A stretch of DNA of 64,000 nt, taken from positions 279,734-343,733 of the forward strand of contig NZ_CDCE01000037.1 of the NCBI RefSeq assembly GCF_000819805.1, in the 5' to 3' direction. Origin of the DNA: Aeromonas diversa CDC 2478-85. GTDB lineage: Bacteria; Pseudomonadota; Gammaproteobacteria; Enterobacterales; Aeromonadaceae. The first letter of the stretch is position 1. The number at the start of each line of letters is the position of its first letter. The translations under genes were made by a program, and so were the position numbers. Below, piece after piece: positions 16,305 through 25,900 of this stretch. A model generated the notes under the pieces. It did no database searches and was not told the DNA's origin. It saw only the letters and a program-made list of their open reading frames with translations.

Positions 16305-17180
16305 ATGAAATTGTTCGTAAGAGACCTCACCGTGATTGACTCCAGCTACCTGTGTGAGCGCCGTGGCATGGTGGGCGAGAGCTGGGTAGTGGACATCGAG
16401 CTCGGCGGTGAACTCAACGAGATGAGCATGCTGCTTGACTTTGGTCGGGTTAAAAAGCTGATCAAGGCGATCATCGACCGGGAGGTGGATCACAAGCTGC
16501 TCATCCCCGCTGACAACCCCCTGCTGCGCCGCGCCGCACCTGCCGCCGGTGAGGTGTGGGTCGACTGGCTTCGACCGGGGCACACCATTCATCTGCGTAG
16601 CCCGGAGCAGGCGTTTGCCTTTATTCCCGGTCAACAGGTCGACAAGGAGAGCCTGGTCGCCTATTTGATGGAGATCCTGGCCCGTGAGTTGCCCGGCAAT
16701 ATCAAGGATCTCGCCCTGACCCTGCGTCACGAAAAGATTGAAGGCGCCTTTTACCACTACAGCCATGGCCTCAAGAAGCACGATGGCAACTGCCAGCGCA
16801 TCGCTCACGGCCACCGCTCTCCCATCGAGCTCTATGTGGACGGGGAGCGCGCCCCCGAGTTCGAGGCCGCCTTCGCCGAGCGCTGGAGCGATATTTACCT
16901 CGGCACCCTTGAGGATGAGGTGGCGCTCGAGACGCTGGCCCTGAGCCCACAGGCCGCCCTGATCGGCCCAGATAGCCACATCGGTTTTGCCTATGAGGCC
17001 CCTCAGGGTCGCTTCGAGCTGGCCATGCCGCGTGCCGGGGTGGAGATGATCGACACCGACACCACGGTCGAGCTGCTTGCCCACTACATCGCCCGTGAGG
17101 TGAAAAAGCAGGTGGGGGAGAAGTTTCTCAAGGTGGTCGCCTATGAAGGGGTCGGCAAGGGCGCCATCGCCTGGGCCTGA
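16305..17180 (+). CDS. Two-domain 6-pyruvoyl-tetrahydropterin/6-carboxytetrahydropterin synthase-like protein
   Basis: The 291-aa protein is about twice the normal length of the 6-pyruvoyl-tetrahydropterin synthase family. The N-terminal half (MKLFVRDLTVIDSSYL, then LLDFGRVKKLI near 45 and DREVDHKLL near 60) looks like one family domain, and the second half contains FYHYSHGLKKHDGNCQRIAHGH near 145-170 with histidines suited to zinc. Queuosine (QueD) or folate-like chemistry is the family role, but the double form is uncharacterised as far as I know. The ATG at 16305 is used; a GTG codon directly precedes it. It is divergent from the dihydroorotase gene. Confidence 0.75.
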   Translation: MKLFVRDLTVIDSSYLCERRGMVGESWVVDIELGGELNEMSMLLDFGRVKKLIKAIIDREVDHKLLIPADNPLLRRAAPAAGEVWVDWLRPGHTIHLRSPEQAFAFIPGQQVDKESLVAYLMEILARELPGNIKDLALTLRHEKIEGAFYHYSHGLKKHDGNCQRIAHGHRSPIELYVDGERAPEFEAAFAERWSDIYLGTLEDEVALETLALSPQAALIGPDSHIGFAYEAPQGRFELAMPRAGVEMIDTDTTVELLAHYIAREVKKQVGEKFLKVVAYEGVGKGAIAWA

Positions 17181-17201
17181 GCCTTGATGCCGAAAGGCAA
17201 T

Positions 17202-17236
17202 AAAAAAACCACCGCATGAGGCGGTGGTTTTTCTTT
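17202..17236. terminator. Bidirectional terminator between the pterin-synthase-like gene and pfkA
   Basis: The stem accaccgc / gcggtggt is bounded by an A-run and a T-run, serving both convergent genes. Confidence 0.85.
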
Positions 17237-17250
17237 ATGGGCAACCCGGA

Positions 17251-18222
17251 TTAGAACAGGGTGCTGGAGAGGTTGTAGAGCTCCTGATCGAACGGGCGCT
17301 TCATGTTCTCGATGCAATCGATGATGTCATGGTGCACCAGCTCGTTTTTCTGGATCCCGATGCAGCGGCCGCCATGGCCCTCCATCAGCAGCTCGACGGC
17401 GTAGGCACCCATACGGCTCGACATGATGCGATCGCGCGCGGTCGGGGCGCCGCCACGCTGGATGTGGCCGAGGATGGTGGCACGGGTTTCACGGCCGGTC
17501 ATGGCCTCGATGTCTTTGGCCAGGGCGTTGACGTCGGTGACGTGCTCGCAGATGGTGATGATGGCGTGCTTCTTGCCTTTGGCTTCACCGGCACGGATCT
17601 GCTCGAGCAGCTTCTCTTTGTCGAAGGCCACTTCCGGCACGATCACGTATTCGGCACCACCGGCGACGGCGGCAGACATGGCCAGATCGCCGCAGTGACG
17701 GCCCATGATCTCGACCACAGAGATGCGGTGGTGAGAGCTGCAGGTGTCGCGCAGACGGTCGATGGCATCCACCACTACGTTCAGGGCGGTGTCAAAGCCG
17801 ATGGTGAAGTCGGTGCCGGCGATGTCGTTATCGATGGTGCCGGGCAGGCCGATGCAGGGGTAGCCCATCTCGGTCAGCTTCTTGGCGCCCATGTAGGAGC
17901 CGTCACCGCCGATCACCACCAGGGCCTCAATGCCGTGCTTTTTCAGGTTTTCGATGGCCTCGGCGCGCACTTTCTCCTCCTTGAAGGCGGGGAAGCGGGC
18001 AGAGCCGAGGAAGGTGCCGCCGCGGTTCACCACGTCGGAGACGCTGTGACGCTCGAGCTTGACGATGCGGTCCTGGTGCAGGCCCAGATATCCGTCCTGG
18101 ATACCATAGACCTCGAGCCCGTGGTGCAGGCCGGCGCGCACCACGGCGCGGATGGCTGCGTTCATACCCGGGGCGTCGCCACCGCTGGTCAGTACACCAA
18201 TACGCTTGATCTGTTTGGTCAT
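17251..18222 (-). CDS. pfkA: ATP-dependent 6-phosphofructokinase
   Basis: The key glycolytic kinase phosphorylates fructose 6-phosphate to fructose 1,6-bisphosphate. It has 323 aa (E. coli 320). Motifs in order are [17 protein letters not shown] (ATP site), [12 protein letters not shown] (104-112), [11 protein letters not shown] with catalytic D131, EIMGRHCG and GHIQRGG. The enzyme is cytosolic and allosterically controlled (ADP/PEP) in the family. It is downstream of tpiA on the same strand, but a terminator and a 14-bp inverted repeat separate them, so the two are probably expressed independently. Confidence 0.96.
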   Translation of the reverse strand: MTKQIKRIGVLTSGGDAPGMNAAIRAVVRAGLHHGLEVYGIQDGYLGLHQDRIVKLERHSVSDVVNRGGTFLGSARFPAFKEEKVRAEAIENLKKHGIEALVVIGGDGSYMGAKKLTEMGYPCIGLPGTIDNDIAGTDFTIGFDTALNVVVDAIDRLRDTCSSHHRISVVEIMGRHCGDLAMSAAVAGGAEYVIVPEVAFDKEKLLEQIRAGEAKGKKHAIITICEHVTDVNALAKDIEAMTGRETRATILGHIQRGGAPTARDRIMSSRMGAYAVELLMEGHGGRCIGIQKNELVHHDIIDCIENMKRPFDQELYNLSSTLF

Positions 18223-18277
18223 TGTCTGCCTCTGGATCTGAGTTTACGAATCAGGATAGCCTGTTTTTATTGGCTTC

Positions 18278-18318
18278 GGCTTTCCCATGGGTCAGTGGGG
18301 GAGGCCCATGGGAAAGCC
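18278..18318. repeat. 14-bp inverted repeat upstream of pfkA
   Basis: ggctttcccatggg (18278-18291) and cccatgggaaagcc (18305-18318) are perfect complements around a 13-nt loop. No T-run follows. The element sits 56 bp before pfkA and directly after the tpiA terminator. Confidence 0.6.
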
Positions 18319-18321
18319 AAC

Positions 18322-18346
18322 AAGAGGGGGCACAGGCCCCCTCTTT
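18322..18346 (-). terminator. Rho-independent terminator of tpiA
   Basis: On the minus strand the stem aagagggggc / gccccctctt with a short loop lies 9 bp after the tpiA stop. Confidence 0.7.
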
Positions 18347-18354
18347 ATATGCGC

Positions 18355-19110
18355 TTATTTGGCAGCGCCGGCGATGATCTGGGAGAAGTCTTCCACCTTC
18401 AGGGAAGCACCACCCACCAGGCCACCGTCGATGTCCGGCTGACCGAACAGGTCGGCGGCGGTCGCGCCAGTCACGGAGCCACCGTACAGGATCTGCACCT
18501 TGGCGGCGACGTCGGCGTCGAAACCGGCCAGGTACTGACGGATGTGGGCGTGCACGGACTGAGCGATCTCGGGGGTCGCGGTCTTGCCGGTGCCGATGGC
18601 CCATACCGGCTCATAGGCGATGACGGCGTTGGTGAAGGAAGCGATGCCGGAGCGGTCGATGACGGCCTTCAGCTGGGTCTCAACCACCTGGTTGGTGGTA
18701 CCCGCTTCGAACTGCTCCAGGGTCTCGCCGATGCACAGCACCGGAATGAGGCCCACTTTCTGGATGGCTTCGTACTTGGCGGCGACCACGGCGTCGGTTT
18801 CGGCGTGCAGGGTGCGGCGCTCGCTGTGACCGACCAGGGAGTAGGTGCAGCCGAACTCTTTGAGCATGACGGGGGAGTTTTCACCGGTGAAGGCGCCGGC
18901 TTCGTGCACGTCGGCAGACTGGGCACCGTAGGCGATCCGGGTGCCGGCGGTCAGTTGCTCGACCTGGCCCAGGAAGATAACCGGGGGGCAGACGGCGACT
19001 TGAACGGAGGGGTGGGCGGCGGCAGCCGGAGCCAGACCCTTGATCAGGGCTTCGACGGAAGCCTTGGTGCCATTCAGTTTCCAGTTACCCATTACCAGAT
19101 GCTGTCTCAT
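18355..19110 (-). CDS. tpiA: Triose-phosphate isomerase
   Basis: The enzyme interconverts dihydroxyacetone phosphate and glyceraldehyde 3-phosphate. It has 251 aa (E. coli 255). The substrate lysine is in GNWKLNG (K11), the electrophilic histidine in VGHSERR (H95), the catalytic base in AYEPVWAIGTGKTA (E167), and the phosphate loop in YGGSVTG. The start at 19110 has an AGGA-rich site upstream; twelve codons of open frame before it are not part of the fold. Confidence 0.96.
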   Translation of the reverse strand: MRQHLVMGNWKLNGTKASVEALIKGLAPAAAAHPSVQVAVCPPVIFLGQVEQLTAGTRIAYGAQSADVHEAGAFTGENSPVMLKEFGCTYSLVGHSERRTLHAETDAVVAAKYEAIQKVGLIPVLCIGETLEQFEAGTTNQVVETQLKAVIDRSGIASFTNAVIAYEPVWAIGTGKTATPEIAQSVHAHIRQYLAGFDADVAAKVQILYGGSVTGATAADLFGQPDIDGGLVGGASLKVEDFSQIIAGAAK

Positions 19111-19247
19111 TTCTTCTTCCTTCTGAGATGTTTGACTGCGGGTCATTATAAGAAGTGAACCGGGACCAAGATAGCCGCGTCGACGGCTATTGATGTAATT
19201 TTTTTTCGTTTTATCTGATCCAGGTCAGTTTCCAACCCCTTGATTGT

Positions 19248-20018
19248 TCACTCGTTGCTCTGTCCGCGCAGCCGGCTCCAGAGCTGACCGATCCACTCGT
19301 GCAGGGCCGCCTCCGAATACATCAGATAACGCCCTCTTGGCAGGTAACTATAGAGAGGCAGCGGCTCCTGGCTCTCCTTGGCGGTGTAGTCGGTGGGGGC
19401 CGGGATGGGGTTCATGCCCTGGGCCCGGTAGAGGGCCAGCGCCCGCGGCATGTGGGTGGCTGAGGTGACCAGCGCCACCTGCTGACCGGCCAGGGCGCGG
19501 CTGATGGAGACCGCCTCGTCGTGAGTGTCTTTGTTGTTTTCAAACAACTGCATCCGCGAGCGGGGGATGCCCAGGCTCTCGGCCACGCGAGCGTTCACCT
19601 CGGCGTTGGAGAGGGGGTCACCGACCGCGTAGCCGGAGAAGATCAGGGCGGCGTTGGGATACGCCCAGGCCAGACGGACCCCTTCCAGGGTGCGCGCCAG
19701 AGAGATGTTGTTCTGCCAGCTCGACAGCGGCACGGCCGGATCCGAGACATGGCCGTTGCCGAGCACCACGATGGCGTCGATACGAGGATGCGCGGCCACC
19801 ACCAAGGGAGGATTGGCCTGCTCGAGGGGGCGGGCCAGCTCAAAACCGACCGGGCGCATGCCAAAGGCGGCGATCAGCAGCAGCGAGAGGGTGGCCAGCA
19901 GCTTGCCGCTCTTTTGAAAGCGGGTGAACCACAGCAGCAGCAGGGCCAGCAGCAGCAGGGAGAGGCCGAAGGGGAGGGGCATCAGCAGATGACCCAACCA
20001 TTTTTTGATGGCGAACAC
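19248..20018 (-). CDS. elyC: Envelope biogenesis factor ElyC (YdcF/SanA superfamily)
   Basis: The 256-aa product matches ElyC of E. coli (259 aa), a protein needed for undecaprenyl-phosphate-dependent envelope synthesis at low temperature. Two membrane segments occupy ~10-50 (GHLLMPLPFGLSLLLLAL, then LATLSLLLIAAFGMRP). The periplasmic DUF218 domain follows, with IDAIVVLGNG, LIFSGYAVGDPLSNAEV and TSATHMPRALALYR. I assign a GTG start at 20018 (protein starts FAIKKWLGH after Met) because this aligns with E. coli; the first ATG at 19982 would cut the membrane segment. The gene is divergent from cmoM. Confidence 0.88.
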   Translation of the reverse strand: MFAIKKWLGHLLMPLPFGLSLLLLALLLLWFTRFQKSGKLLATLSLLLIAAFGMRPVGFELARPLEQANPPLVVAAHPRIDAIVVLGNGHVSDPAVPLSSWQNNISLARTLEGVRLAWAYPNAALIFSGYAVGDPLSNAEVNARVAESLGIPRSRMQLFENNKDTHDEAVSISRALAGQQVALVTSATHMPRALALYRAQGMNPIPAPTDYTAKESQEPLPLYSYLPRGRYLMYSEAALHEWIGQLWSRLRGQSNE

Positions 20019-20037
20019 GGGGCGGAGTCCTCGGGTT

Positions 20038-20065
20038 TTGACGAACCGCACGAGTATGCCAGAAT
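20038..20065 (+). promoter_or_regulatory. Sigma-70 promoter for the cmoM-muk operon
   Basis: TTGACG (20038-20043) is spaced 16 bp from CAGAAT (20060-20065) in the 96-bp gap between elyC and cmoM. Confidence 0.5.
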
Positions 20066-20114
20066 AGCGCACTTTTGGAATTGGCCCGACCGGGCCCGTT
20101 TTCGAGTCAGTTTC

Positions 20115-20888
20115 TTGAAGCACGATCAGAGTTTCGACGGGCGCGCCGACAAGTTCGCCCGCAATATCTACGACTCCAGCAAGGGCCGCATCCGCACCAC
20201 AGTGGTGTGGAGCGATCTGGAGGCCTGCCTCGCCCGCCTTGGGGACCGCCCCCTGCGCATCCTCGATGCGGGCGGCGGCTTTGGTTTTTTTGCCCGCCGT
20301 CTGGCCGCCCTCGGCCATCAGGTGACCCTGTGCGATCTCTCCGCCGAGATGCTCGCCATGGCCCGCGTCGCCATCGAGGAGGAGGGGCTGACCGACAGGA
20401 TTCGTCTCATTCATTGCCCCATTCAGGATCTCAAGACCCAGGTGACCGGGCCCTTCGATCTGGTGCTCTGCCACGCCGTGCTCGAGTGGCTGGCCGAGCC
20501 GCGCCAGACCCTGCTCGGCCTGTTCCCATTCCTGGCGCCGGGCGGCATACTGTCCCTGCTTTTTTACAACCGCCATGGCCTCTTGTTCCAGAGCCTGGTG
20601 GTGGGGAATTTCGACTACGTGAAGGCGGGGCTTAGCAAGAAGCGCCAGACCGCCCTGACGCCCACCAATCCGCAAACGCCCGAGCAGGTCTACGACTGGG
20701 TCGGACGCGGCGGCTTGAAGATCATCGGCAAGACCGGGGTGCGCGTCATTCACGATTACATGCGTCACAAGGAAGATCAGACCGGCAAGTTCGAGGACCT
20801 GCTGGCCATGGAGCAGCACTACTGCCGGCAGGAGCCTTTCGTCTCCCTCGGTCGCTATATCCATGTGATGGCGCAAAAGCCGCTATGA
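20115..20888 (+). CDS. cmoM: tRNA 5-carboxymethoxyuridine methyltransferase CmoM
   Basis: This SAM-dependent methyltransferase (formerly SmtA) makes the methyl ester of cmo5U at the wobble position of certain tRNAs. It has 257 aa (E. coli 261). The SAM loop is ILDAGGGFGFF near 50, then CDLSAEMLAMA and LVLCHAVLEWLAEPR. The shared N-terminus FDGRADKFARNIYDS places the start a few codons upstream; the only candidate is TTG 20115, as the nearby ATGs are out of frame. cmoM precedes mukFEB here as in E. coli; the operon starts with this gene. Confidence 0.9.
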   Translation: MKHDQSFDGRADKFARNIYDSSKGRIRTTVVWSDLEACLARLGDRPLRILDAGGGFGFFARRLAALGHQVTLCDLSAEMLAMARVAIEEEGLTDRIRLIHCPIQDLKTQVTGPFDLVLCHAVLEWLAEPRQTLLGLFPFLAPGGILSLLFYNRHGLLFQSLVVGNFDYVKAGLSKKRQTALTPTNPQTPEQVYDWVGRGGLKIIGKTGVRVIHDYMRHKEDQTGKFEDLLAMEQHYCRQEPFVSLGRYIHVMAQKPL

Positions 20889-20925
20889 CCCGTGCATTAG
20901 CAAGATAACAACACGAGATGACCTC

Positions 20926-22272
20926 ATGACCAGTACCACCCGCCTTTCGGCCGAGCCGGCCTATGCCGGCCGCTCCCTGCCCGACACGGTCGGCTGGGTG
21001 CGCCAGGAGGGGCTCGCCCTGCAGCTCCCGACCGACCGGCTGGCCTTTCTCGTCGCCATCAAGACCCTCGCCGAAGAGGAGTCGGATCTCGGTGAGGCGG
21101 CCCTGCACGACGCGTTCGGCTATGTGAGCCAGGCCTTCGGTCAGATGGATGAAACCGCCAGCGCCCGCGCCAACAACGCCATCAACGATCTCATCCGTCA
21201 GCAGTTGCTGGCGCGCTTTACCACGGACCCGGTGGCGGGCGAGAGCCTCTATCGCCTGTCGCGCCTTGGCATCGCCATCGTCGACTTCTTCCTGGACCAG
21301 CGCCAGGTGGACTCGATCAAGCTCTCTATTTTGCTCGAGCACCTGGCCGCCGAGCTGGACAAGGCGCGCACCGCGGCGCTTGAGACCAACACCCGCGAGC
21401 AGTGGGATGCCGAGGTGCTGCCGCGCCTGACCTTCTCTCTGGAAGAGACCATGGAGCGCATCGATCTCACCCAGCGCGCCATGGACGAGCAGCAGAATAA
21501 GGTCAAGGAGGAGATCGCCGCCCTGCTGACCCAGGACTGGATGGATGCCATCCACAGCTGCGAGAAGCTGCTGCGCGAGACCGGCCAGACCCTGCGCGAG
21601 CTGCAAGACACCCTGGACGCCGCCGGCCACCGGCTGCAAGAAGGGCTGCTCAACATCCAGGAGGCGGCCCAGGGGCGCGACGATCTGTTCCACGTCGAGG
21701 AGCTGACCCACGCCCTGCAGGGGCGCCTGGACGTCATCACCAGCTGGGGCCAGCAGTGCATCGAGCTGTGGTCACGCTATGACCGCCACGTGCACAAGTT
21801 CATCCGCACCGCCATCGACATGGACAAGAACCGCGCCTTCAGCCAGCGGCTGCGCGAATCCATCCGCCAGTTTGAGCAGCACAACTGGCTGCTGCGCATC
21901 GCCGAGGAGCCGCGCCTGCTGGAGCTGCGTGACGAGACCATCGCCATCCACGACGAGGAGGTCACCGGTGAGGTGCCCGCCGAGCTGGAGTTCCAGGAAG
22001 TGGTCGACATCAGCGCCGAGCTGGCCGAGCGCATCGAGCGCCACCTGGTGCGCTACAAGGAGGTGGGGTTGCCCCTCGATCTGGCCGAGGTGCTGCGCGA
22101 ATACCTGGATGACTTCCCGGCCCACGCCCACTTCGACGTGACCCGTCTGCTGGTGGATCAGGCGGTACGCCTCGGTCACAGCAGCGACCTCACCCCCCAT
22201 GCCCAGCCGAGCTGGAAACCCGTTAACCAACATGGATCCAAGGTTCAGGCCTATGTCATTGATCAATACTGA
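20926..22272 (+). CDS. mukF: Chromosome partition protein MukF (kleisin)
   Basis: This kleisin subunit of the MukBEF condensin has 448 aa (E. coli 440). It has a winged-helix N-terminal domain (~1-110), a helical middle segment with [19 protein letters not shown] near 170-200, and a C-terminal winged helix that contacts the MukB head. The N-terminus carries about ten extra residues relative to E. coli. Its 3' end overlaps mukE by 20 bp. The order cmoM-mukF-mukE-mukB is diagnostic of this locus. Confidence 0.96.
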   Translation: MTSTTRLSAEPAYAGRSLPDTVGWVRQEGLALQLPTDRLAFLVAIKTLAEEESDLGEAALHDAFGYVSQAFGQMDETASARANNAINDLIRQQLLARFTTDPVAGESLYRLSRLGIAIVDFFLDQRQVDSIKLSILLEHLAAELDKARTAALETNTREQWDAEVLPRLTFSLEETMERIDLTQRAMDEQQNKVKEEIAALLTQDWMDAIHSCEKLLRETGQTLRELQDTLDAAGHRLQEGLLNIQEAAQGRDDLFHVEELTHALQGRLDVITSWGQQCIELWSRYDRHVHKFIRTAIDMDKNRAFSQRLRESIRQFEQHNWLLRIAEEPRLLELRDETIAIHDEEVTGEVPAELEFQEVVDISAELAERIERHLVRYKEVGLPLDLAEVLREYLDDFPAHAHFDVTRLLVDQAVRLGHSSDLTPHAQPSWKPVNQHGSKVQAYVIDQY

Positions 22273-22972
22273 TTTCCCCTTACCGGTCCGGCTGGCCGAG
22301 GCGATCGCCAACCCCTTGTTTCCGCGCCTCGACACCGCCCTGCGATCCGGTCGCCACATCAGCGCCGATGAGTTCGAGCAGCACAGCGTGCTGGTCGAGT
22401 ACCACATGGAGTTCGAGCTCTTCTATGGTCGCTACCAGGTCGAGCTCATCAAGGCCCCCGAGGGCTTCTTCTACCTGCGTCCGCGCCCGAGCGCCGACAT
22501 CGGCACCACAGTCCTCTCCGAGCTCGACATGCTGGTGGGCAAGGTGCTCTGTTACCTCTACTTGAGTCCCGAGCGGATCGCCTCGGAAGGGGTGTTTGCC
22601 ATGGCCGAGCTGCAGGAGGAAATCCTGACCCTCTCCGACGAGAAGCAGCTGCTGCGCATGGTGAGCAGCCGCACCGGCGGCACCGATCTCGACAAGAAGA
22701 AGCTTTTGGAGAAGATCCGCACCTCCCTGCGCCGCCTGCGCCGCCTTGGCATGGTCACGGCCCTTGGCAACGGCGACAAGTTCAAGGTCAACGAGTCGGT
22801 GTTCCGCTTCGCCGCCGACGTGCGCAGCGACGAGGATCCGCGCGCCGTGCAGCTGCGCATGATCCAGGAGGGGGAGGCCATCTTCCACGACGACGAGCTG
22901 CCGAGCAGCGAGAGCCTCTTCGAGGATGTCGAGGCGGATCTCGATGAAGAACAACTGGATCTGGAGGTATAA
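22253..22972 (+). CDS. mukE: Chromosome partition protein MukE
   Basis: The kite subunit dimer binds MukF in the condensin. It has 239 aa (E. coli 234). Conserved parts are LANPLFP-like [53 protein letters not shown] and VFRFAADVR. The tail from ~215 is strongly acidic, as in the family. ATG 22253 is chosen because the protein then aligns with E. coli MukE plus nine residues; translation is probably coupled to mukF, as the frames overlap. Confidence 0.95.
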   Translation: MSLINTDFPLPVRLAEAIANPLFPRLDTALRSGRHISADEFEQHSVLVEYHMEFELFYGRYQVELIKAPEGFFYLRPRPSADIGTTVLSELDMLVGKVLCYLYLSPERIASEGVFAMAELQEEILTLSDEKQLLRMVSSRTGGTDLDKKKLLEKIRTSLRRLRRLGMVTALGNGDKFKVNESVFRFAADVRSDEDPRAVQLRMIQEGEAIFHDDELPSSESLFEDVEADLDEEQLDLEV

Positions 22973-22975
22973 ACG

Positions 22976-25900
22976 GTGCGTGGTAAGTTCAAATCCCTGA
23001 CCATGGTCAACTGGAACGGCTTCTTCGCCCGGACCTTCGATCTCGACCAGCTGGTCACCACCCTCTCCGGCGGTAACGGGGCGGGTAAGTCCACCACCAT
23101 GGCGGCCTTCATCACGGCCCTCATCCCGGACCAGACTCTGCTTCACTTCCGTAACACCACCGAGGCGGGCTCCAGCAGCGCCTCTCGCGACAAGGGGCTC
23201 TACGGCAAGTTGCAGCGCGGCCATTGCTATTCGCTGCTGGAGGTGATGAACAGCCGCGAGCAGCGCATCTGGGTCGGCGTGCACCTGGAGCAGGTGGCCA
23301 ACCGGGACAACAAGGTCAACATCACCCCGTTCGCCCTGGTGGACGTACCGGATGGCCTGGCCCCGACCGATCTGCTGCTGGAAAAGCTCGACGACGGCAA
23401 GGGCCGGGTGCGCGCGTTTGCCGATCTGAAGGCGGCGGCGGTGCAGCTGGGCTCGCTCAAGGTGGCCAAGTTCAATTCGGTGACCGACTACCACAACTTC
23501 ATGTTCGAGTTCGGCATCACCCCGAAGAAGCTGCGCGATCAGAAGGATCGCAGCAAGTTCTATCGCCTGATCGAGGCCTCCCTCTACGGCGGCATCTCGT
23601 CGTCGATCAGCCGATCCTTGCGCGAATACCTGCTGCCGGAGAACTCCGGTGTGCGCAAGGCGTTCCAGGACATGGAGGCGGCCATCTACGAGAACCGCCG
23701 CACCCTGGAGGCGATCAAGGAGACCCAGGGTCAGCGGGATCTGTTCAAGAACCTCATCACCGAGACCACCCACTACGTGGCCGCCGACTATGTGCGCAAC
23801 GCCGCCGAGAAGGCCCGTCTCTCCGAGCTGGCCCTCAAGGCGAGAGCCGAGCTCTCGGACAAGCGCCGCCTGCTGGCCGAAGAGAAGCAGCGTGCCATCT
23901 ATCTGGCCGACGAGGTAGAGCAGCTCACCAACCGCGAGAAGCTCCTGACCGACGAGCTCGAGACCGCCGCCGAGCACCTGGGCAAGGTGATGGCCGCCGT
24001 GGCGCTCAAGAAGAAGATTGAACTCTACCGCGCCGATCTGCAGGAGCTGGTCGACAAGCTGGAGCAGCAGAGCGCCGTGGTCGAGGAGATTCAGGCCCGC
24101 TTGCTCGACGCCGAAGAGCGCCGCGAGCGCGCCCTGGCCGAGGTGGACAGCCTCAAGACCCAGTTGGCGGACTACCAGCAGGCGCTGGACATCCAGCAGA
24201 CCCGCGCCATCCAGTACCGCCAGGCGGTGCAGGCGATGGAGACCGCCCGTGAGCAATGCGAGCTGGCCGATCTCGACGCCGGCAACGCCCATCAGCAGCT
24301 GGCCGCCCTGCGCGAGCGCGAGAGCCAGCTCACCCGCGCCGTGCTCGATGCCGAGCAGCAGCTGGCCCTGGCCAAGACGGCCGCCAGCGACTACGAGCAG
24401 GCCATGACCCTGCTTCTGAGCGTGGCGCCGCAGACCCAACGGGGCGATGCCTACACCGTGGCCCAGCAGCTTGGCCGTCGCCTCATCGAGGAGCGTGCCC
24501 TGCTGGCGCAAGGGGAGGGGCTGCGCGCCGCGCTCGTCCGCCTCGAGAAAGAAGTGGCCGGCGCCGAGCAGCTCGGCAAGCTGGTGGCCCAGCTCGCCGA
24601 GAGCGGCGCCCGGGTGGAGGATGGCGACGAGCTGGATCTGCTGCTCGAGGGGCTGCGTACCCGCCGTGAGGAGCTCGACGAAGAGGCCGAGGGGATCGCC
24701 CAGCGCCGCTCCGAGCGCCGTCATCAGAGCGAGCAGCTCGAGCGCGACATCAAGGCCCTCACCGCCCTGGCCCCCCGCTGGCTGCAGGCGAGCGACAAGC
24801 TCGAGCAGTTGCGCGAGCAGAGCGGCCTGCCTCTTGCCACCGCCGAGGAGATCTCTCTTGGCATGAGCCAGGTGCTGGCGGACGAGCGCCGCTTCGAGCA
24901 GGAGAGCCGCGACATCCAGGGCCGCAAGCAGGCCATCGAGCTGCAGGTCAAAAACCTGCAGCTGGGTGCCGGTGAGGCGGATTCGCGCCTGTCGCGCATC
25001 GCCGAGCAGGTGGGGGGCGTGCTGCTCTCCGACGTCTACGACGACATCTCCATCGACGACGCGCCCTACTACTCCGCCCTCTATGGCCCGGCCCGCTGCG
25101 CCCTGGTGGTGCTGGATCTGGATGGCGCCATCGAACGCCTCAAGGCCCTCGACGACTGCCCCGAGGACATCTACCTCATCCAGGGCAATCCCGACTCGTT
25201 CGATGAGGATCTGGTCGAGGCCGACGAGCTCGGCAACGCCGTGCTGGTGCGCACCAGCAAGCGCCAGGTGCGCTATTCCCGCTACCCTGAGCTGCCGCTG
25301 TTTGGCCGCGCGGCGCGGGAGAAACGCATCGAGCAACTGGAGGTCGAGCGCGATGCCCTGGTCGAGGCCTACGCCAAGGCGGCCTTCGAGCAGCAAAAAT
25401 TCCACCGTCTCTATCAGCACTTCAGCGACTTCGTCGGCACGCACCTCGGCATCGCCTTCCAGGCGGATCCGGAGCTCGAGATCGAGCAAAAGCAAGCCGC
25501 CCTGCGCCAGCTGCAAGGGGTGGTGGGGGAGAGCGAGCGCGAGCTGCAATCCCTCAAGGGGGCTCAGGCCCAGGTGGCCCGCCAGCTGCAACTGGCCCAG
25601 GCCATGCTGCCGCTGGCCCACCTGTTCGGCGAACCGGTGGGTGAGCAGCTCGAGGAGGCGCGCGCCCAGGTGGCCCGCCTCGACGCGGCCCGCGACTTTG
25701 TGGCCCGCCACGGGGTCACCCTGGAAAAACTCGAGGCCATGAATCAGGCCCTGCGCCAGGATCCCCAGGGGCTCGCCGAGCTGCAGGCCACCTTCGATCG
25801 GGAGCACGGGGCGCTCTCCGAGCAGAAACGCCGCTGCTACCTGCTCGATCAGGTGGTGGCCCGTCTGCCGCACCTGGCCTATCAGGATGCCCAGGACCTG

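Noticed and set aside
17224..19158. A 644-codon plus-strand frame over pfkA and tpiA
   Set aside because: Antisense to two complete glycolytic enzymes; Gly/Val/His-rich shadow.
19171..19190. Hairpin atagccg/cggctat followed by a T-run in the tpiA-elyC gap
   Set aside because: No plus-strand transcript ends there, and the T-run is seven bases away from the stem; on the minus strand it has the wrong polarity for a terminator.
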